64,000 nucleotides of DNA from Cryobacterium sp. Y11 (GTDB taxonomy: Bacteria; Actinomycetota; Actinomycetes; Actinomycetales; Microbacteriaceae): assembly GCF_002929535.1 (NCBI RefSeq), contig NZ_PJJO01000058.1, forward strand, positions 186,001-250,000. Reading direction: 5' to 3'. The notes below the pieces were generated by a model. The model ran no database searches. It was not told where the DNA came from and saw nothing but the letters and a program-made list of their open reading frames with translations. Both the position numbers and the translations under genes were made by a program. Of this stretch, positions 1 through 8,169 are shown one piece after another (the stretch's first letter is position 1; each line of letters opens with the position of its first letter).

Positions 1-23
1 GACGTGGTGTCTGGGCGCGGGCA

Positions 24-584
24 CTAGCCGGTCAGCTGGGCTGCGCGGCGCACCAGGCGGTGCCGGAGCTGGGGCCGCAGCTGGTCGAGTTCGACCGCCG
101 TGAGCGGGTCGGGTAGGCGCAGCGCGGCGATGCCCAGCCCGTCGATCACGCTCTCAAGCGCTGATCGCGACCACAGGTGACCACTCAGGTGCAGCAGCAC
201 GTCGTCGTCAGAGTCGAGCACATAGAGATGTGGCAGATACTCGACCGTGCTGCTCTGATACAGATCGACCAGCAGAAGACTGCCGATAGTGCTGGTGGCA
301 AGGCGTGTCCGGTGACCGAGCAAGCCCCGAATAGAGAGACCGTCGGTGTTGACTTTGAGGGTCATTTTGTTGACCCCGACGACGAAGATCGCGCCGACGG
401 TGGTGAGTCCGCTTTGAGCCTCGAGCACAAAAGGCCAGGTCTGGCGCGGAATGGACAGCCAATACAACACGGCAAAGAGCGGGATAAACAAGGCGAGCGC
501 CCCAATGATCGCGTGCGGCACGATCCGCTCTCGCGGGCGCAATACCCGTTTTTGTAGTCGTTCGCTCCCCGCGTGCATCATCAT
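24..584 (-). CDS. Two-TM membrane protein of unknown function
   Basis: A 186-residue protein if translation begins at the first of three consecutive ATG codons at 584, which follow a GGGGGAAAT stretch; the frame stays open upstream but that part reads like non-coding sequence. Two hydrophobic helices are visible at about residues 21-43 and 52-71. They are followed by a soluble domain of about 110 residues that alternates hydrophobic and polar positions like a small beta-rich fold. I do not recognise the family. It is transcribed divergently from the potassium channel gene across about 140 bp, which gives no strong functional hint. Confidence 0.7.
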   Translation of the reverse strand: MMMHAGSERLQKRVLRPRERIVPHAIIGALALFIPLFAVLYWLSIPRQTWPFVLEAQSGLTTVGAIFVVGVNKMTLKVNTDGLSIRGLLGHRTRLATSTIGSLLLVDLYQSSTVEYLPHLYVLDSDDDVLLHLSGHLWSRSALESVIDGLGIAALRLPDPLTAVELDQLRPQLRHRLVRRAAQLTG

Positions 585-711
585 TGATTTCCCCCGTTCT
601 CGAGTATTGCGCACATGCTGCGACGGTGATGCGCCCCAGAGAGGGGCTAGACGCAGCGCTCCTCCGCGGCTGCATTGGCGGGTCGCAGAATTACGTGTCG
701 GCGCCCCCGCG

Positions 712-717
712 TAGAGT
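712..717 (+). promoter_or_regulatory. Leaderless -10 box of the K+ uptake operon
   Basis: TAGAGT lies 7 nt before the GTG at 725. This is the typical actinobacterial leaderless arrangement and decides the start codon of the transporter gene, because the ATG codons further upstream would not be transcribed. Confidence 0.6.
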
Positions 718-724
718 TGGATCC

Positions 725-2134
725 GTGCACTCACGGGCCGTCGGCGAACGCGGCAACATAACGAAACCTCTCCGCCTGCATCCGGCGCAGGTCGTCGTCT
801 CTGGTTTTGCCCTCACGATTCTTAGCGGAACTGCCCTGCTCATGCTGCCTAACGCCCGGGTCGGACCCGGCGGAGCATCGTTTCTGGAAGCGCTGTTCAC
901 CGCGACAAGCGCCGTCTGTGTGACCGGCCTCACCGTCGTCGACACGGCCGTCTACTGGACCCCATTCGGCCACATCGTCATCCTGCTGCTGATCCAAGTC
1001 GGCGGTTTTGGCATCATGTCCTTTGCCTCGGTGGTGGGCCTCGCCATCGCCCGCAAGCTCTCCCTGCGTTCGCGCATCACGGCCGCCGCCGAGACCAAGA
1101 GCGTCGGCCTTGAAGACGTCAAGGGTCTGGTCTTGGGCGTGGTGCGCATCTCCCTGGCCATCGAGGTGACGGTCGCCGTACTGTTGGCCCTGCGTTTCAT
1201 CATCGGTTACGGCGAACCGGTCGGGCGCGCGGTCTGGCTCGGGGTGTTTCACTCCGTTTCGAGCTTCAACAATGCCGGCTTCGCTCTCTTCAGCGACAAC
1301 CTCATGGGTTACGCAACGGATGCCTGGATCTGCCTGCCGATCAGCGCGGCGGTCATCTTGGGGGGCCTTGGGTTTCCGGTGATCGTGCAGCTGCGGCGGC
1401 AACTGCGCAGCCAAATGCAACATCCACTGCGCTGGTCAAAACAGCGCTGGTCGATTCGCACCTGGACCATGAACACCCGCATCGTCATGGCCGGCACCAT
1501 CGTGCTACTTATTCTCGGAACGGCATATATCACCGCCGTCGAGTGGGGCAACCCGAATACCCTCGGACCGCTGGACTGGCCGGGCAAATTGCTCACCGGA
1601 TTCTTTCAGGCGGTGCAGACTCGTACCGCCGGTTTCAACAGCATCGACATCGGCCAGATGGACTCGGCGAGCCTGCTCGGCATGGACGTGCTTATGCTGA
1701 TCGGTGGCGGCCCGGCGGGAACCGCCGGCGGTATCAAGATCACCACGTTTGCCGTGCTGTTCTTCATTCTGTGGACCGAGGTGCGCGGCCAGGTCGCCGT
1801 CAACGTGTTCGGCAAGCGCCTGTCGCGCGCTGTGCACCGCGAGGCCATCACCATCGCGTTGCTCGCGGTCGGTGTGATCATCGCGGCGACGGCAGCACTC
1901 ATGCTGATGACCGACATCTCGCTGGACGCCCTGCTGTTCGAGGCGATCAGCGCGTTTGCAACGGTGGGCCTGTCAACCGGCATCACCGCGGGGCTGCCCT
2001 GGGAGGGGCAGGTCATTCTCATTTTGCTCATGTTCATCGGTCGGCTCGGCCCCATCACTTTTGCATCGGCCATCGCCCTGCGCGAGCGGCACTCCACCTA
2101 CGAACTCCCCAAGGAGAGGCCGATCATTGGCTAA
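725..2134 (+). CDS. ktrB: TrkH/KtrB-type potassium uptake channel subunit
   Basis: A 469-residue membrane protein that forms the K+-translocating subunit of a Trk/Ktr uptake system. Four pore loops of the SKT superfamily are visible, each with its filter glycine: VTGLT (66-70), NNAGF (182-186), RTAGF (300-304) and VGLSTG (414-419). The glycine-rich intramembrane segment GPAGTAGGIKITTF (329-342) after the third pore is also present. The length fits KtrB or actinobacterial TrkH. GTG 725 is chosen because a leaderless -10 box sits 7 nt upstream. The stop overlaps the start of the next gene, which encodes the nucleotide-binding regulatory subunit, so the two are translationally coupled. Trk versus Ktr naming is uncertain. 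Confidence 0.93.
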   Translation: MHSRAVGERGNITKPLRLHPAQVVVSGFALTILSGTALLMLPNARVGPGGASFLEALFTATSAVCVTGLTVVDTAVYWTPFGHIVILLLIQVGGFGIMSFASVVGLAIARKLSLRSRITAAAETKSVGLEDVKGLVLGVVRISLAIEVTVAVLLALRFIIGYGEPVGRAVWLGVFHSVSSFNNAGFALFSDNLMGYATDAWICLPISAAVILGGLGFPVIVQLRRQLRSQMQHPLRWSKQRWSIRTWTMNTRIVMAGTIVLLILGTAYITAVEWGNPNTLGPLDWPGKLLTGFFQAVQTRTAGFNSIDIGQMDSASLLGMDVLMLIGGGPAGTAGGIKITTFAVLFFILWTEVRGQVAVNVFGKRLSRAVHREAITIALLAVGVIIAATAALMLMTDISLDALLFEAISAFATVGLSTGITAGLPWEGQVILILLMFIGRLGPITFASAIALRERHSTYELPKERPIIG

Positions 2135-2825
2135 ATATCCGCTGTTCGGGCATCGCGACTCGGCCCGCCTAGCCGAGGCCGAATCGGTCGTCGTGATCGG
2201 TCTCGGTCGCTTCGGCAGTGCCCTCGCCCTCGAACTCATGACGAGCGGCACCGAGGTGCTCGGCATCGATGGTGACGAAGAAATCGTGCAGGCACACAAC
2301 CGGCTGCTCACCCACGTAGTGCGTGCAGATTCGACCAAGGAGGCGACGCTGCGGGAGCTCTCGGTACCCGACTTCGCGAGCGTCGTTGTGGCGATCGGCG
2401 GCGACATTCAGGCCAATATCCTCACCGCGTCCCTGCTGCTGAAGCTGGGTATTCCCAACATTTGGGCGAAAGCGGTGAGCGACCCGCACGGTGAGATTCT
2501 CACCCAGCTCGGTGTCAACCATGTCATCTATCCCGAGAAAGATATGGGAAAGCGCGTCGCCCACCTCGTGCGCGGTGCCATGCAGGACTATATCGAGATC
2601 GGTGAGAACTTCGCGTTGGTCAAGACGACGCCGCCGCGCTCGCTCATCGGCGTGCCGCTCGGCCAGGCCAAGGTGCGGGCCCGCTATGGTGTGACGGTGA
2701 CAGCGTTTCATCGGCCAGGCGTCGGCTGGAGCTACACCTCACTCGACACCGTCATCGAGGATGGCGATATCATCCTCATCGCCGGAGACTCCGCGCGGGT
2801 CGAAAAGTACAGCCTGATGCGATGA
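2127..2825 (+). CDS. ktrA: KtrA/TrkA-type cytosolic RCK regulatory subunit
   Basis: A 232-residue peripheral regulator of the K+ channel. The N-terminal RCK_N domain has a Rossmann glycine motif (VIGLGRFGSALA), an acidic residue ending the second strand (GIDGD) for dinucleotide binding, and the GGDIQANILTA region. A C-terminal RCK_C (TrkA_C) domain follows from about residue 150. The start is TTG 2127, because AAGGAGAGG lies 8 nt upstream (2111-2119) and the codon overlaps the stop of the channel gene. An upstream in-frame ATG exists but lies deep inside ktrB. A single RCK unit of this length is typical of KtrA rather than the double-length TrkA of enterobacteria. Confidence 0.92.
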   Translation: MAKYPLFGHRDSARLAEAESVVVIGLGRFGSALALELMTSGTEVLGIDGDEEIVQAHNRLLTHVVRADSTKEATLRELSVPDFASVVVAIGGDIQANILTASLLLKLGIPNIWAKAVSDPHGEILTQLGVNHVIYPEKDMGKRVAHLVRGAMQDYIEIGENFALVKTTPPRSLIGVPLGQAKVRARYGVTVTAFHRPGVGWSYTSLDTVIEDGDIILIAGDSARVEKYSLMR

Positions 2826-3049
2826 GTGGTCCGTTCGCTTTTCTAACGGATGCCCCGCTCGGCATGCGGGTCGTCGTGCGCACGCGCATTTCCGGTGGGT
2901 ACACCGATGCGCTGGGGTTTCTGCGCAGCCGCGACGCGGCATCCGTTTCGGTGGAAACCAAGCGCGGGCTAGTAAGACTGGCCATGGTCGACGTGGTCGC
3001 CGCGAAAGAGGTGCCGCCGGCGCCTGAGCCGCGGGTGCGCCGAGGTTAG
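2822..3049 (+). CDS. Small SH3-like domain protein
   Basis: A 75-residue protein starting at an ATGA overlap with ktrA, so it is the third gene of the operon. The sequence (GMRVVVRTRISGGYTDALG ... VDVVAAKEVPPAP) resembles the short N-terminal SH3-like domain found in front of some actinobacterial GNAT acetyltransferases such as Rv0428c. Here that domain stands alone with no acetyltransferase behind it. Its stop codon (TAG, 3047-3049) overlaps the stop codon of the convergent regulator gene (3046-3048). Function unknown; family assignment is from memory of the motif. Confidence 0.65.
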   Translation: MSGPFAFLTDAPLGMRVVVRTRISGGYTDALGFLRSRDAASVSVETKRGLVRLAMVDVVAAKEVPPAPEPRVRRG

Positions 3050-3774
3050 GTCTCGGGAGCGGCGGCCGGATCGGAAACGATGGGCGGCTCGACGGATGGC
3101 GCCCCGGACGGGAGCGGGTCGCCCCAGTCAGCGCCGAGATGAACCATGCAGAGGTTCGGGCCGACGAAGGGGAGGAGCTGCACCGTGCTGTCGTCGTGGC
3201 CGAGGGTGCGGGAAACCTGTTGGATCAGGCCGAGGTGCACGGCGCAGACCACGCCGGGGTTGGCCCGGGCTGCCTCGCGGAATGGGCAGGCGGTGAGCGC
3301 GATCGATTGGCCGGTAGCGTCCGGTTGTGGATCGAACTCGAGTTGATCGAGTAGTTCGATGAGCGGTTCGGCGCCCGTGCCGGTTGACGCGGAGAGCCCG
3401 CCGGCAAATGCTGCAGACCATTTCTCGCCGGCGCGAATGGCTCGGGCACGACCACCATCGTCGTCCTCGGCCAGCGCACCGGCCAGGGCGTCACTGAGCT
3501 GATCGTTCAGATCGCCGCGGGGCGCGCGCACAGCGCTGAAGCGGATGCGCGGTCGCCCGCGCTGGCCCGACCGGTCGGGCTCCCGTTCAATCAGCCGAGC
3601 CGACTGCAGCTGGTCCAGATGAAACCGGGCCGTTGTCACGTGCAAGTTGAGGTGCGTGGCCACCGCAGTCGCGTCGAGCGGCACGGTGGAGTCGACCAAA
3701 AACTCCAGCACACGTCGCCGTACTGGCGACGCCAACGCGGCGTGCCAGGCGGGACTGCGCTCTTGGGGATCCAC
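3046..3774 (-). CDS. Winged-helix regulator with C-terminal Cys/His ligand set (SufR/ArsR-like), copy 1
   Basis: A 242-residue regulator. Residues 10-80 form a winged helix (ASPVRRRVLEFLV, then a recognition helix near HVTTARFHLDQL). The C-terminal part has C163-P-F, C177-A-V-H180 and C209. This spacing resembles the cysteine pattern of SufR-type repressors that carry an iron-sulphur cluster, so a redox or Fe-S sensing role is an inference. The paralogue at 7467-8156 has the same pattern, and the two bracket the pdhABC operon. The start is GTG 3774, 6 nt after a TACTCT box that lies within an inverted repeat, implying leaderless transcription and autoregulation. Zinc binding instead of Fe-S is possible. 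Confidence 0.82.
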   Translation of the reverse strand: MDPQERSPAWHAALASPVRRRVLEFLVDSTVPLDATAVATHLNLHVTTARFHLDQLQSARLIEREPDRSGQRGRPRIRFSAVRAPRGDLNDQLSDALAGALAEDDDGGRARAIRAGEKWSAAFAGGLSASTGTGAEPLIELLDQLEFDPQPDATGQSIALTACPFREAARANPGVVCAVHLGLIQQVSRTLGHDDSTVQLLPFVGPNLCMVHLGADWGDPLPSGAPSVEPPIVSDPAAAPET

Positions 3775-3788
3775 TACTTTAGAGTAGT
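3773..3788 (-). promoter_or_regulatory. Palindromic operator overlapping the leaderless -10 box of the copy-1 regulator
   Basis: ACTACT-TTAG-AGTAGT is a perfect 6-bp inverted repeat. The minus-strand -10 box TACTCT (3786-3781) is embedded in it and the GTG start (3774) lies at its other edge. A repressor bound here would cover the -10 box and the start codon, so autoregulation is likely. Confidence 0.55.
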
Positions 3789-3818
3789 CCTGATTTATGA
3801 GTAATAACGTGCTCTCAA

Positions 3819-5111
3819 TTAGAGAACGATGCGCAACGGCTCTTCGAGCAGCTGCGTCAGGTCGCGCAGGAACGCTGCGGCGACGGCTCCGTCGAGCACC
3901 CGGTGATCGACGGTCAGGGTGATTTTGACCGTTGGCACGTTCACGAGCACACCGTCACGCACGGCTGGCAAGTCGCTCGCAGCACCGATGGCCAGAATTC
4001 CGGCTTCCGGCGGGTTGAGCACTGCGGTGAACGAATCGATGCCGAACATGCCGAGGTTGCTGATGGTGAACGTTCCGCCCGACATCTGAGCCAGGGACAG
4101 GCCGCCCGTTCGGGCCAGACCGGCCAGGGCGCGCGTCTCGGTGGCAATGGCGGCGAGCGACTTCTGGTCGGCGTCAGCGACTACCGGAACGAGCAGCCCG
4201 TCGTCGGTCGCGACGGCAACGCCAACGTTGACGTGGTTATGGCGCAGAATGACTCCATCGCCCCACGAGGCATTCACCTCGGGGTGCGCGCGCAGCACAA
4301 CCGCGCTGGCCCGCACGAACAAGTCGTTCAGGCTGACCTTGCTGCCGACCGTCTCGAGCGAGGCGTTCACGTCGGCGCGAAACGCGACGAGCCGCTCCAC
4401 ATTGACGACGCTGGTCAGGAAGAAGTGCGGAACGGCCTGGCTCTCGGTGAGCCGACGGGCGGTGACGGCGCGAATGCGGCTGACCGGCACGGCGACAGAG
4501 TCGGTCGTAACGGCTGCCTTGGTGGGCGTTGCAGCGACGGTTACCGCGGCCGGTGCCGGAGCGGATGCTGCGCTCTCCTGTGCCAGGATCGCGGCGTCCA
4601 CGTCGGTGCGAGTGATGCGGCCTTGGGGCCCGGTGCCGACGAGCGTGTGCAGGTCGATGCCGTGCTCGCGGCCGATCTTGCGGGCCAGCGGTGAGGTACG
4701 AAGCTCGCCGGTGGGGTTTGGGCCAGGGGTAGGGGCAGGGACAGCGGCAGGTGCAGCGGCAGCGGCCGGTGCAGGGGTTGGAGCTGGAGCTGGAGCTGGC
4801 GCGGCGGCATCCGCTACTGGAGTCGCGATCGGAGCGGCCGGAGCGGCCGGAGCAGCGCCGTCCTCGACGATGTTGCTACCGTCTCCGATACGGGCGACCG
4901 GAGCGCCGATCGGCACGAGGGCACCAGCAACGACGAAGAGCTGCTCAAGAATGCCAGTGTCGAAGGCTTCGAGGTCCATCGTGGCCTTGTCGGTTTCGAT
5001 TTCAGCGAGCACGTCGCCCTTGTGAATCTCGTCGCCGACCTGCTTCACCCAGCGGCTGAGTTCGCCCTCCTCCATGGTGTCGGAGAGACGGGGCATAATG
5101 ACGTCGGGCAT
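3819..5111 (-). CDS. pdhC: Dihydrolipoamide acyltransferase (E2) of a 2-oxoacid dehydrogenase complex
   Basis: A 430-residue E2 subunit. The N-terminal lipoyl domain (residues 1-76) carries the lipoylated lysine K42 in ETDKA. An Ala/Pro-rich hinge (86-135) leads to the peripheral-subunit-binding domain starting TSPLARKIGREHG (139-151). A second Ala-rich linker precedes the catalytic core, which ends with the active-site motif HRVLDG (H403, D407). The enzyme transfers the acyl group from lipoamide to CoA. It is the last gene of pdhA-pdhB-pdhC, 9 bp after pdhB. No E3 (lpd) gene is nearby, so dihydrolipoamide dehydrogenase must come from elsewhere. Substrate (pyruvate, branched-chain 2-oxoacids or acetoin) cannot be fixed from sequence alone. 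Confidence 0.93.
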   Translation of the reverse strand: MPDVIMPRLSDTMEEGELSRWVKQVGDEIHKGDVLAEIETDKATMDLEAFDTGILEQLFVVAGALVPIGAPVARIGDGSNIVEDGAAPAAPAAPIATPVADAAAPAPAPAPTPAPAAAAAPAAVPAPTPGPNPTGELRTSPLARKIGREHGIDLHTLVGTGPQGRITRTDVDAAILAQESAASAPAPAAVTVAATPTKAAVTTDSVAVPVSRIRAVTARRLTESQAVPHFFLTSVVNVERLVAFRADVNASLETVGSKVSLNDLFVRASAVVLRAHPEVNASWGDGVILRHNHVNVGVAVATDDGLLVPVVADADQKSLAAIATETRALAGLARTGGLSLAQMSGGTFTISNLGMFGIDSFTAVLNPPEAGILAIGAASDLPAVRDGVLVNVPTVKITLTVDHRVLDGAVAAAFLRDLTQLLEEPLRIVL

Positions 5112-5120
5112 AGCCGGCTC

Positions 5121-6149
5121 CTACTTGTCGTTCGTGGAAATATTGAGTACTTCGCGCACGACCTTGGCAAGGTCAGCGGCGCTGGGCAGCGCTGCCTTCT
5201 CCAGGGACTTGGCGTAGGGCAATGGAACCTCTGCGGCCGCGACGCGGCGCACGGGGGCGTCGAGAAAGTCGAACGCGCCCTCGCCGATGGTTGCGGAGAT
5301 CTCGGCGCCGATACCGTAGCTGAGCCAGTCGTCTTCAAAGACAACGGCGTGGCCGGTCTTCTTCACCGAGGCACAGATGGTGTCGCGGTCGAGCGGACGT
5401 AGGCTGCGGAGGTCGACGACCTCGATCGAGAGGCCCTCGGCTTCGAGCTGATGTGCCACGTCGAGGGCGGTCGTTGTACCGCGCGAGTAACTCACGATGG
5501 TGAGGTCGGTGCCGGTCTTGACGACGGCGGCCTTACCGATCTCGGCGACCTGTTCGCCGTCGGGTACTTCGCCCTTGGCGCTGTACAATGAGAGGTTTTC
5601 CAAAAAGATCACCGGGTCGTCGTCGCGAATAGCGGCCGCCAGCAGAGCTTTCGCATCGGCCGGGGTCGAAGGGGCGACGACCTTGAGCCCGGGAATGTGC
5701 GCGTACCACACCTCGAGGTTCTGCGAGTGGGTCGCGGCGAGTTGCTGACCGCCGCCACCGGGCATGCGAATGACTAGCGGAATCGAGACCTGACCGGCGA
5801 ACATGGAGCGCATCTTGGCCGCATGGTTCACGATCTGGTCGATCGCGATGAGGCTGAAGTTGATGGTCATGATCTCGACAACTGGGCGCATGCCGAGCAT
5901 CGCGGCTCCGAGGGCTGCGCCCACGAAACCCTCCTCGGCGATCGGTGCGTCGAGCACACGTTCTGGTCCGAAGTCCTCGAGCAGCCCCGCGGTGATCTTG
6001 TATGACCCCTCGAAGATTCCGATCTCTTCGCCGATCAGAAAGACCTTCTCGTCGCGTTCGAGCTCGGCGCGCAGGGTCTCATTGAGCGCCTGGCGGTAGG
6101 TGATCGTGCGGGTGGTTGTTACTTCAGTATTCACGATTTCAGTGTTCAC
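5121..6149 (-). CDS. pdhB: 2-oxoacid dehydrogenase E1 component, beta subunit
   Basis: A 342-residue transketolase-like E1 beta subunit. It has the N-terminal pyrimidine-binding domain (GEEIGIFEGSYKIT and DAPIAEEGFVGAALGAA) and a C-terminal transketolase domain with the CASVKKTGHAVVFEDDW stretch. With PdhA it decarboxylates a 2-oxoacid and passes the acyl group to the lipoyl arm of E2. Its ATG overlaps the pdhA stop by 4 nt, so the two subunits are translationally coupled. The sequence resembles the pyruvate/acetoin branch at least as much as the branched-chain branch; substrate remains open. Confidence 0.93.
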   Translation of the reverse strand: MNTEIVNTEVTTTRTITYRQALNETLRAELERDEKVFLIGEEIGIFEGSYKITAGLLEDFGPERVLDAPIAEEGFVGAALGAAMLGMRPVVEIMTINFSLIAIDQIVNHAAKMRSMFAGQVSIPLVIRMPGGGGQQLAATHSQNLEVWYAHIPGLKVVAPSTPADAKALLAAAIRDDDPVIFLENLSLYSAKGEVPDGEQVAEIGKAAVVKTGTDLTIVSYSRGTTTALDVAHQLEAEGLSIEVVDLRSLRPLDRDTICASVKKTGHAVVFEDDWLSYGIGAEISATIGEGAFDFLDAPVRRVAAAEVPLPYAKSLEKAALPSAADLAKVVREVLNISTNDK

Positions 6150-7216
6150 AGTGCGTCCATAACGGGTTCTCCGGGCAACGCTGATGGCGCATTCGCCACC
6201 GCCGTCGCGTATACATACTTGAACAGGTCGTCGACGTCCGGCTCCGGGCTCTCGTCGGCGAAAACGACCGCTGCAGAGACGCGCACGTCGGCGGCCTCGT
6301 CGATGGCGGCGGCATCCGCTTCAGTGAGCACGCCGGAAGCGATCAGCTCGGCGCGAAAGCTCGGCACTGGGTCGGATTGCTGGGCGATTGTGGTGTCCTC
6401 GGGCGCGCGGTAGCGGGCCGGGTCGACCACGGAGTGGCCGCGCAGCCGATAGCACATGACCTCGAGCAGCACCGGCTGGCGTGACTCGCGCGCCTGCTTG
6501 AGGGCGTCGCGGGCGGCGTCGCGCACGGCGAGAACGTCGTCACCGTCAACGCGTACGCCGGGCATACGGTACGACGCGGCACGCTTGTACAGATCGGGTT
6601 CAGCGGATGCCTTCTCCACCGTCGTTCCCATGCCGAGACCGTTGTTGACGATGACATACACGATTGGCAGCTTCCACAGCCCGGCCAGGTTGAGTGATTC
6701 GTGGAAGGCACCGATGTTGGTGGTGCCGTCGCCGAGCAAGCACATTACTGCCGCAGCGTCTGCACCAGCGGCTTCCTGATATTTCAGGGCGAGCGCGGCC
6801 CCGGTCGCCGGGGGGATCTGACCGCCGACGATGCCGTACCCGCCGAGCAGGCGCGCTTCGGAGTCGAACATGTGCATCGAGCCGCCGCGTCCGCCGGAGA
6901 CTCCGGTGACCTTGCCGAACAGTTCGGCCATGACGCTCTCGGGAGAGATGCCGCGCATGAGGGCGTAACCGTGGTCGCGGTACCCGGTGAACAGGTAGTC
7001 GCGCTTTTCGATGGCGGCCATCAGGCCGACAACGGTGGCTTCCTCACCGAGGTTCAGGTGGCAGTAGCCGCCGATTTTGGCGCGGGCGTACATCTCGCTG
7101 GAGCGGAGCTCGAAGGATCGCACCAGTGACATTTGCTCGTAATAGGAACGAAGGGTGTCTGCGGGTTCACCACCAGTGGATTCGACTACTGCTTTCGATT
7201 GGGCTTTTGCCGCCAT
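6146..7216 (-). CDS. pdhA: 2-oxoacid dehydrogenase E1 component, alpha subunit
   Basis: A 356-residue thiamine-diphosphate-binding E1 alpha subunit. The ThDP/Mg motif is GDGTTNIGAFHESLNLAG, closing with VIVNN. The regions GYCHLNLGEEA and GGRGGSMHMFD are also typical. The conserved phosphorylation-loop area RGHSVVDPARYR is present, although bacteria rarely use it. ATG 7216 is preferred over the in-frame ATG at 7246 because AGGAAG lies 9 nt before it. First gene of the pdhABC operon, divergent from the copy-2 regulator across about 250 bp that holds a duplicated promoter segment. That regulator is the obvious candidate to control it. Confidence 0.92.
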   Translation of the reverse strand: MAAKAQSKAVVESTGGEPADTLRSYYEQMSLVRSFELRSSEMYARAKIGGYCHLNLGEEATVVGLMAAIEKRDYLFTGYRDHGYALMRGISPESVMAELFGKVTGVSGGRGGSMHMFDSEARLLGGYGIVGGQIPPATGAALALKYQEAAGADAAAVMCLLGDGTTNIGAFHESLNLAGLWKLPIVYVIVNNGLGMGTTVEKASAEPDLYKRAASYRMPGVRVDGDDVLAVRDAARDALKQARESRQPVLLEVMCYRLRGHSVVDPARYRAPEDTTIAQQSDPVPSFRAELIASGVLTEADAAAIDEAADVRVSAAVVFADESPEPDVDDLFKYVYATAVANAPSALPGEPVMDAL

Positions 7217-7331
7217 GTGGTCCCACTTCCTGCGTGATTCGTCCATTAAGACTAATGCTTTGCATTGAATACTTTCCTTTCACCGTGCTCAACGGGAGAA
7301 TCTGCGGAAGGAAGGGGGAAAACTAGACGAT

Positions 7332-7510
7332 TCTGCTGCCGCCCGTTGCAATTGATTTACGCGTAAGCGGTCATAATAAAGGCATGGCCGCACAACCCCC
7401 GAGTTCCTCGCGAGTCTGAGCTGGAAGGGTCTGCTGCCGCCCATTATGGGAGGACATAATAGAGTTATGGCCGCACAACCCCCGAGTTACAAAACGCTCG
7501 CAAGTCTGAG
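7332..7510 (+). repeat. Tandem partial duplication of a promoter and gene start
   Basis: Copy 1 (7332-7420) and copy 2 (7430-7510) share TCTGCTGCCGCCC, a CATAAT box followed by 6 nt, the start ATGGCCGCACAACCCCCGAG, and an AAGTCTGAG-type end. Copy 2 is the live start of the regulator gene. Copy 1 would encode an 11-residue leaderless peptide (MAAQPPSSSRV) before a TGA. The blocks between the shared pieces differ: copy 2 contains CCCATTATGGG, copy 1 does not. Confidence 0.75.
7443..7466 (+). promoter_or_regulatory. Leaderless promoter and likely operator of the copy-2 regulator
   Basis: CATAAT (7455-7460) is followed by 6 nt and ATG 7467. Just upstream (from 7440) the sequence CCCATTATGGG is an 11-bp palindrome that would place a bound dimer against the -10 box. 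A second CATAAT box (7372-7377) with the same 6-nt spacing belongs to the duplicated copy upstream. Confidence 0.5.
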
Positions 7511-8156
7511 CCGCATGAACCTGCTTTACCAACTGCAGAGCCGCGGAACGATGACGGTCAATGACCTCGCCGAAGCCGCTGGCCTGCACCCCAACACCGC
7601 CCGTGAACACCTCGATCGCCTGATCCATGATGGTTTCGTCACCTGTGCGTCCGAGCCGCGTGAAAGCAAGGGTCGCCCGAAGATGCTGTACAGTGCCGCC
7701 GGCGGGGTCAGCACAGAGCTCGGCTCCATTCGCGCTCGCAAGATCGAAGCGGCCCAGGAGCGTGCTGAGCAGCTACGACGGATGCTTCCGCTGCGTTCCG
7801 CCAGCCAGCCAGCCTGGGCTGGCTGCACCGGCCCCGCAGTGCAGCGTCAGCTCGACGCCCTCGACGACCACCTCGACCAGGCTGGCTTTGATGCGAGCCG
7901 TTCGGCCACTAGCGAACAGCTCAGCCTGCACGACTGTCCGTATTCGGAGATGGTCAAGGACCACCCCGAGGTCTGCGGCGTGCACTACCGCCTGATTCAG
8001 GGCGTGCTCGAGCAAGCCGACGGCCCGCTGCGCGCGGTGGGTCTCAACCTCAGCGACGCCCCGCGCCTCTGCGTGATCGACGTGGTGGCCCGGTCTGTTG
8101 TGAGCGACGACGCCGCGCCCGCGGCTGTGCCGGGCGTGGGAATTGTGTCTGCCTGA
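7467..8156 (+). CDS. Winged-helix regulator with C-terminal Cys/His ligand set (SufR-like), copy 2
   Basis: A 229-residue regulator related to the 3046-3774 product. The winged helix spans residues 10-80 (LASLSRMNLLYQLQ, then HPNTAREHLDRLI). The C-terminal sensor carries C157-P-Y, C170-G-V-H173 and C202, the same order and near-identical spacing as its paralogue. Two further cysteines (C60, C120) are not shared. Iron-sulphur coordination as in SufR-type proteins is inferred. It is divergent from pdhA and about 230 bp upstream of narG on the same strand, which suggests control of pdhABC, narGHJI or both according to oxygen, NO or Fe-S status. ATG 7467 is supported by the leaderless promoter. 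Confidence 0.83.
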   Translation: MAAQPPSYKTLASLSRMNLLYQLQSRGTMTVNDLAEAAGLHPNTAREHLDRLIHDGFVTCASEPRESKGRPKMLYSAAGGVSTELGSIRARKIEAAQERAEQLRRMLPLRSASQPAWAGCTGPAVQRQLDALDDHLDQAGFDASRSATSEQLSLHDCPYSEMVKDHPEVCGVHYRLIQGVLEQADGPLRAVGLNLSDAPRLCVIDVVARSVVSDDAAPAAVPGVGIVSA

Positions 8157-8169
8157 GCGCTCGTCTGCA

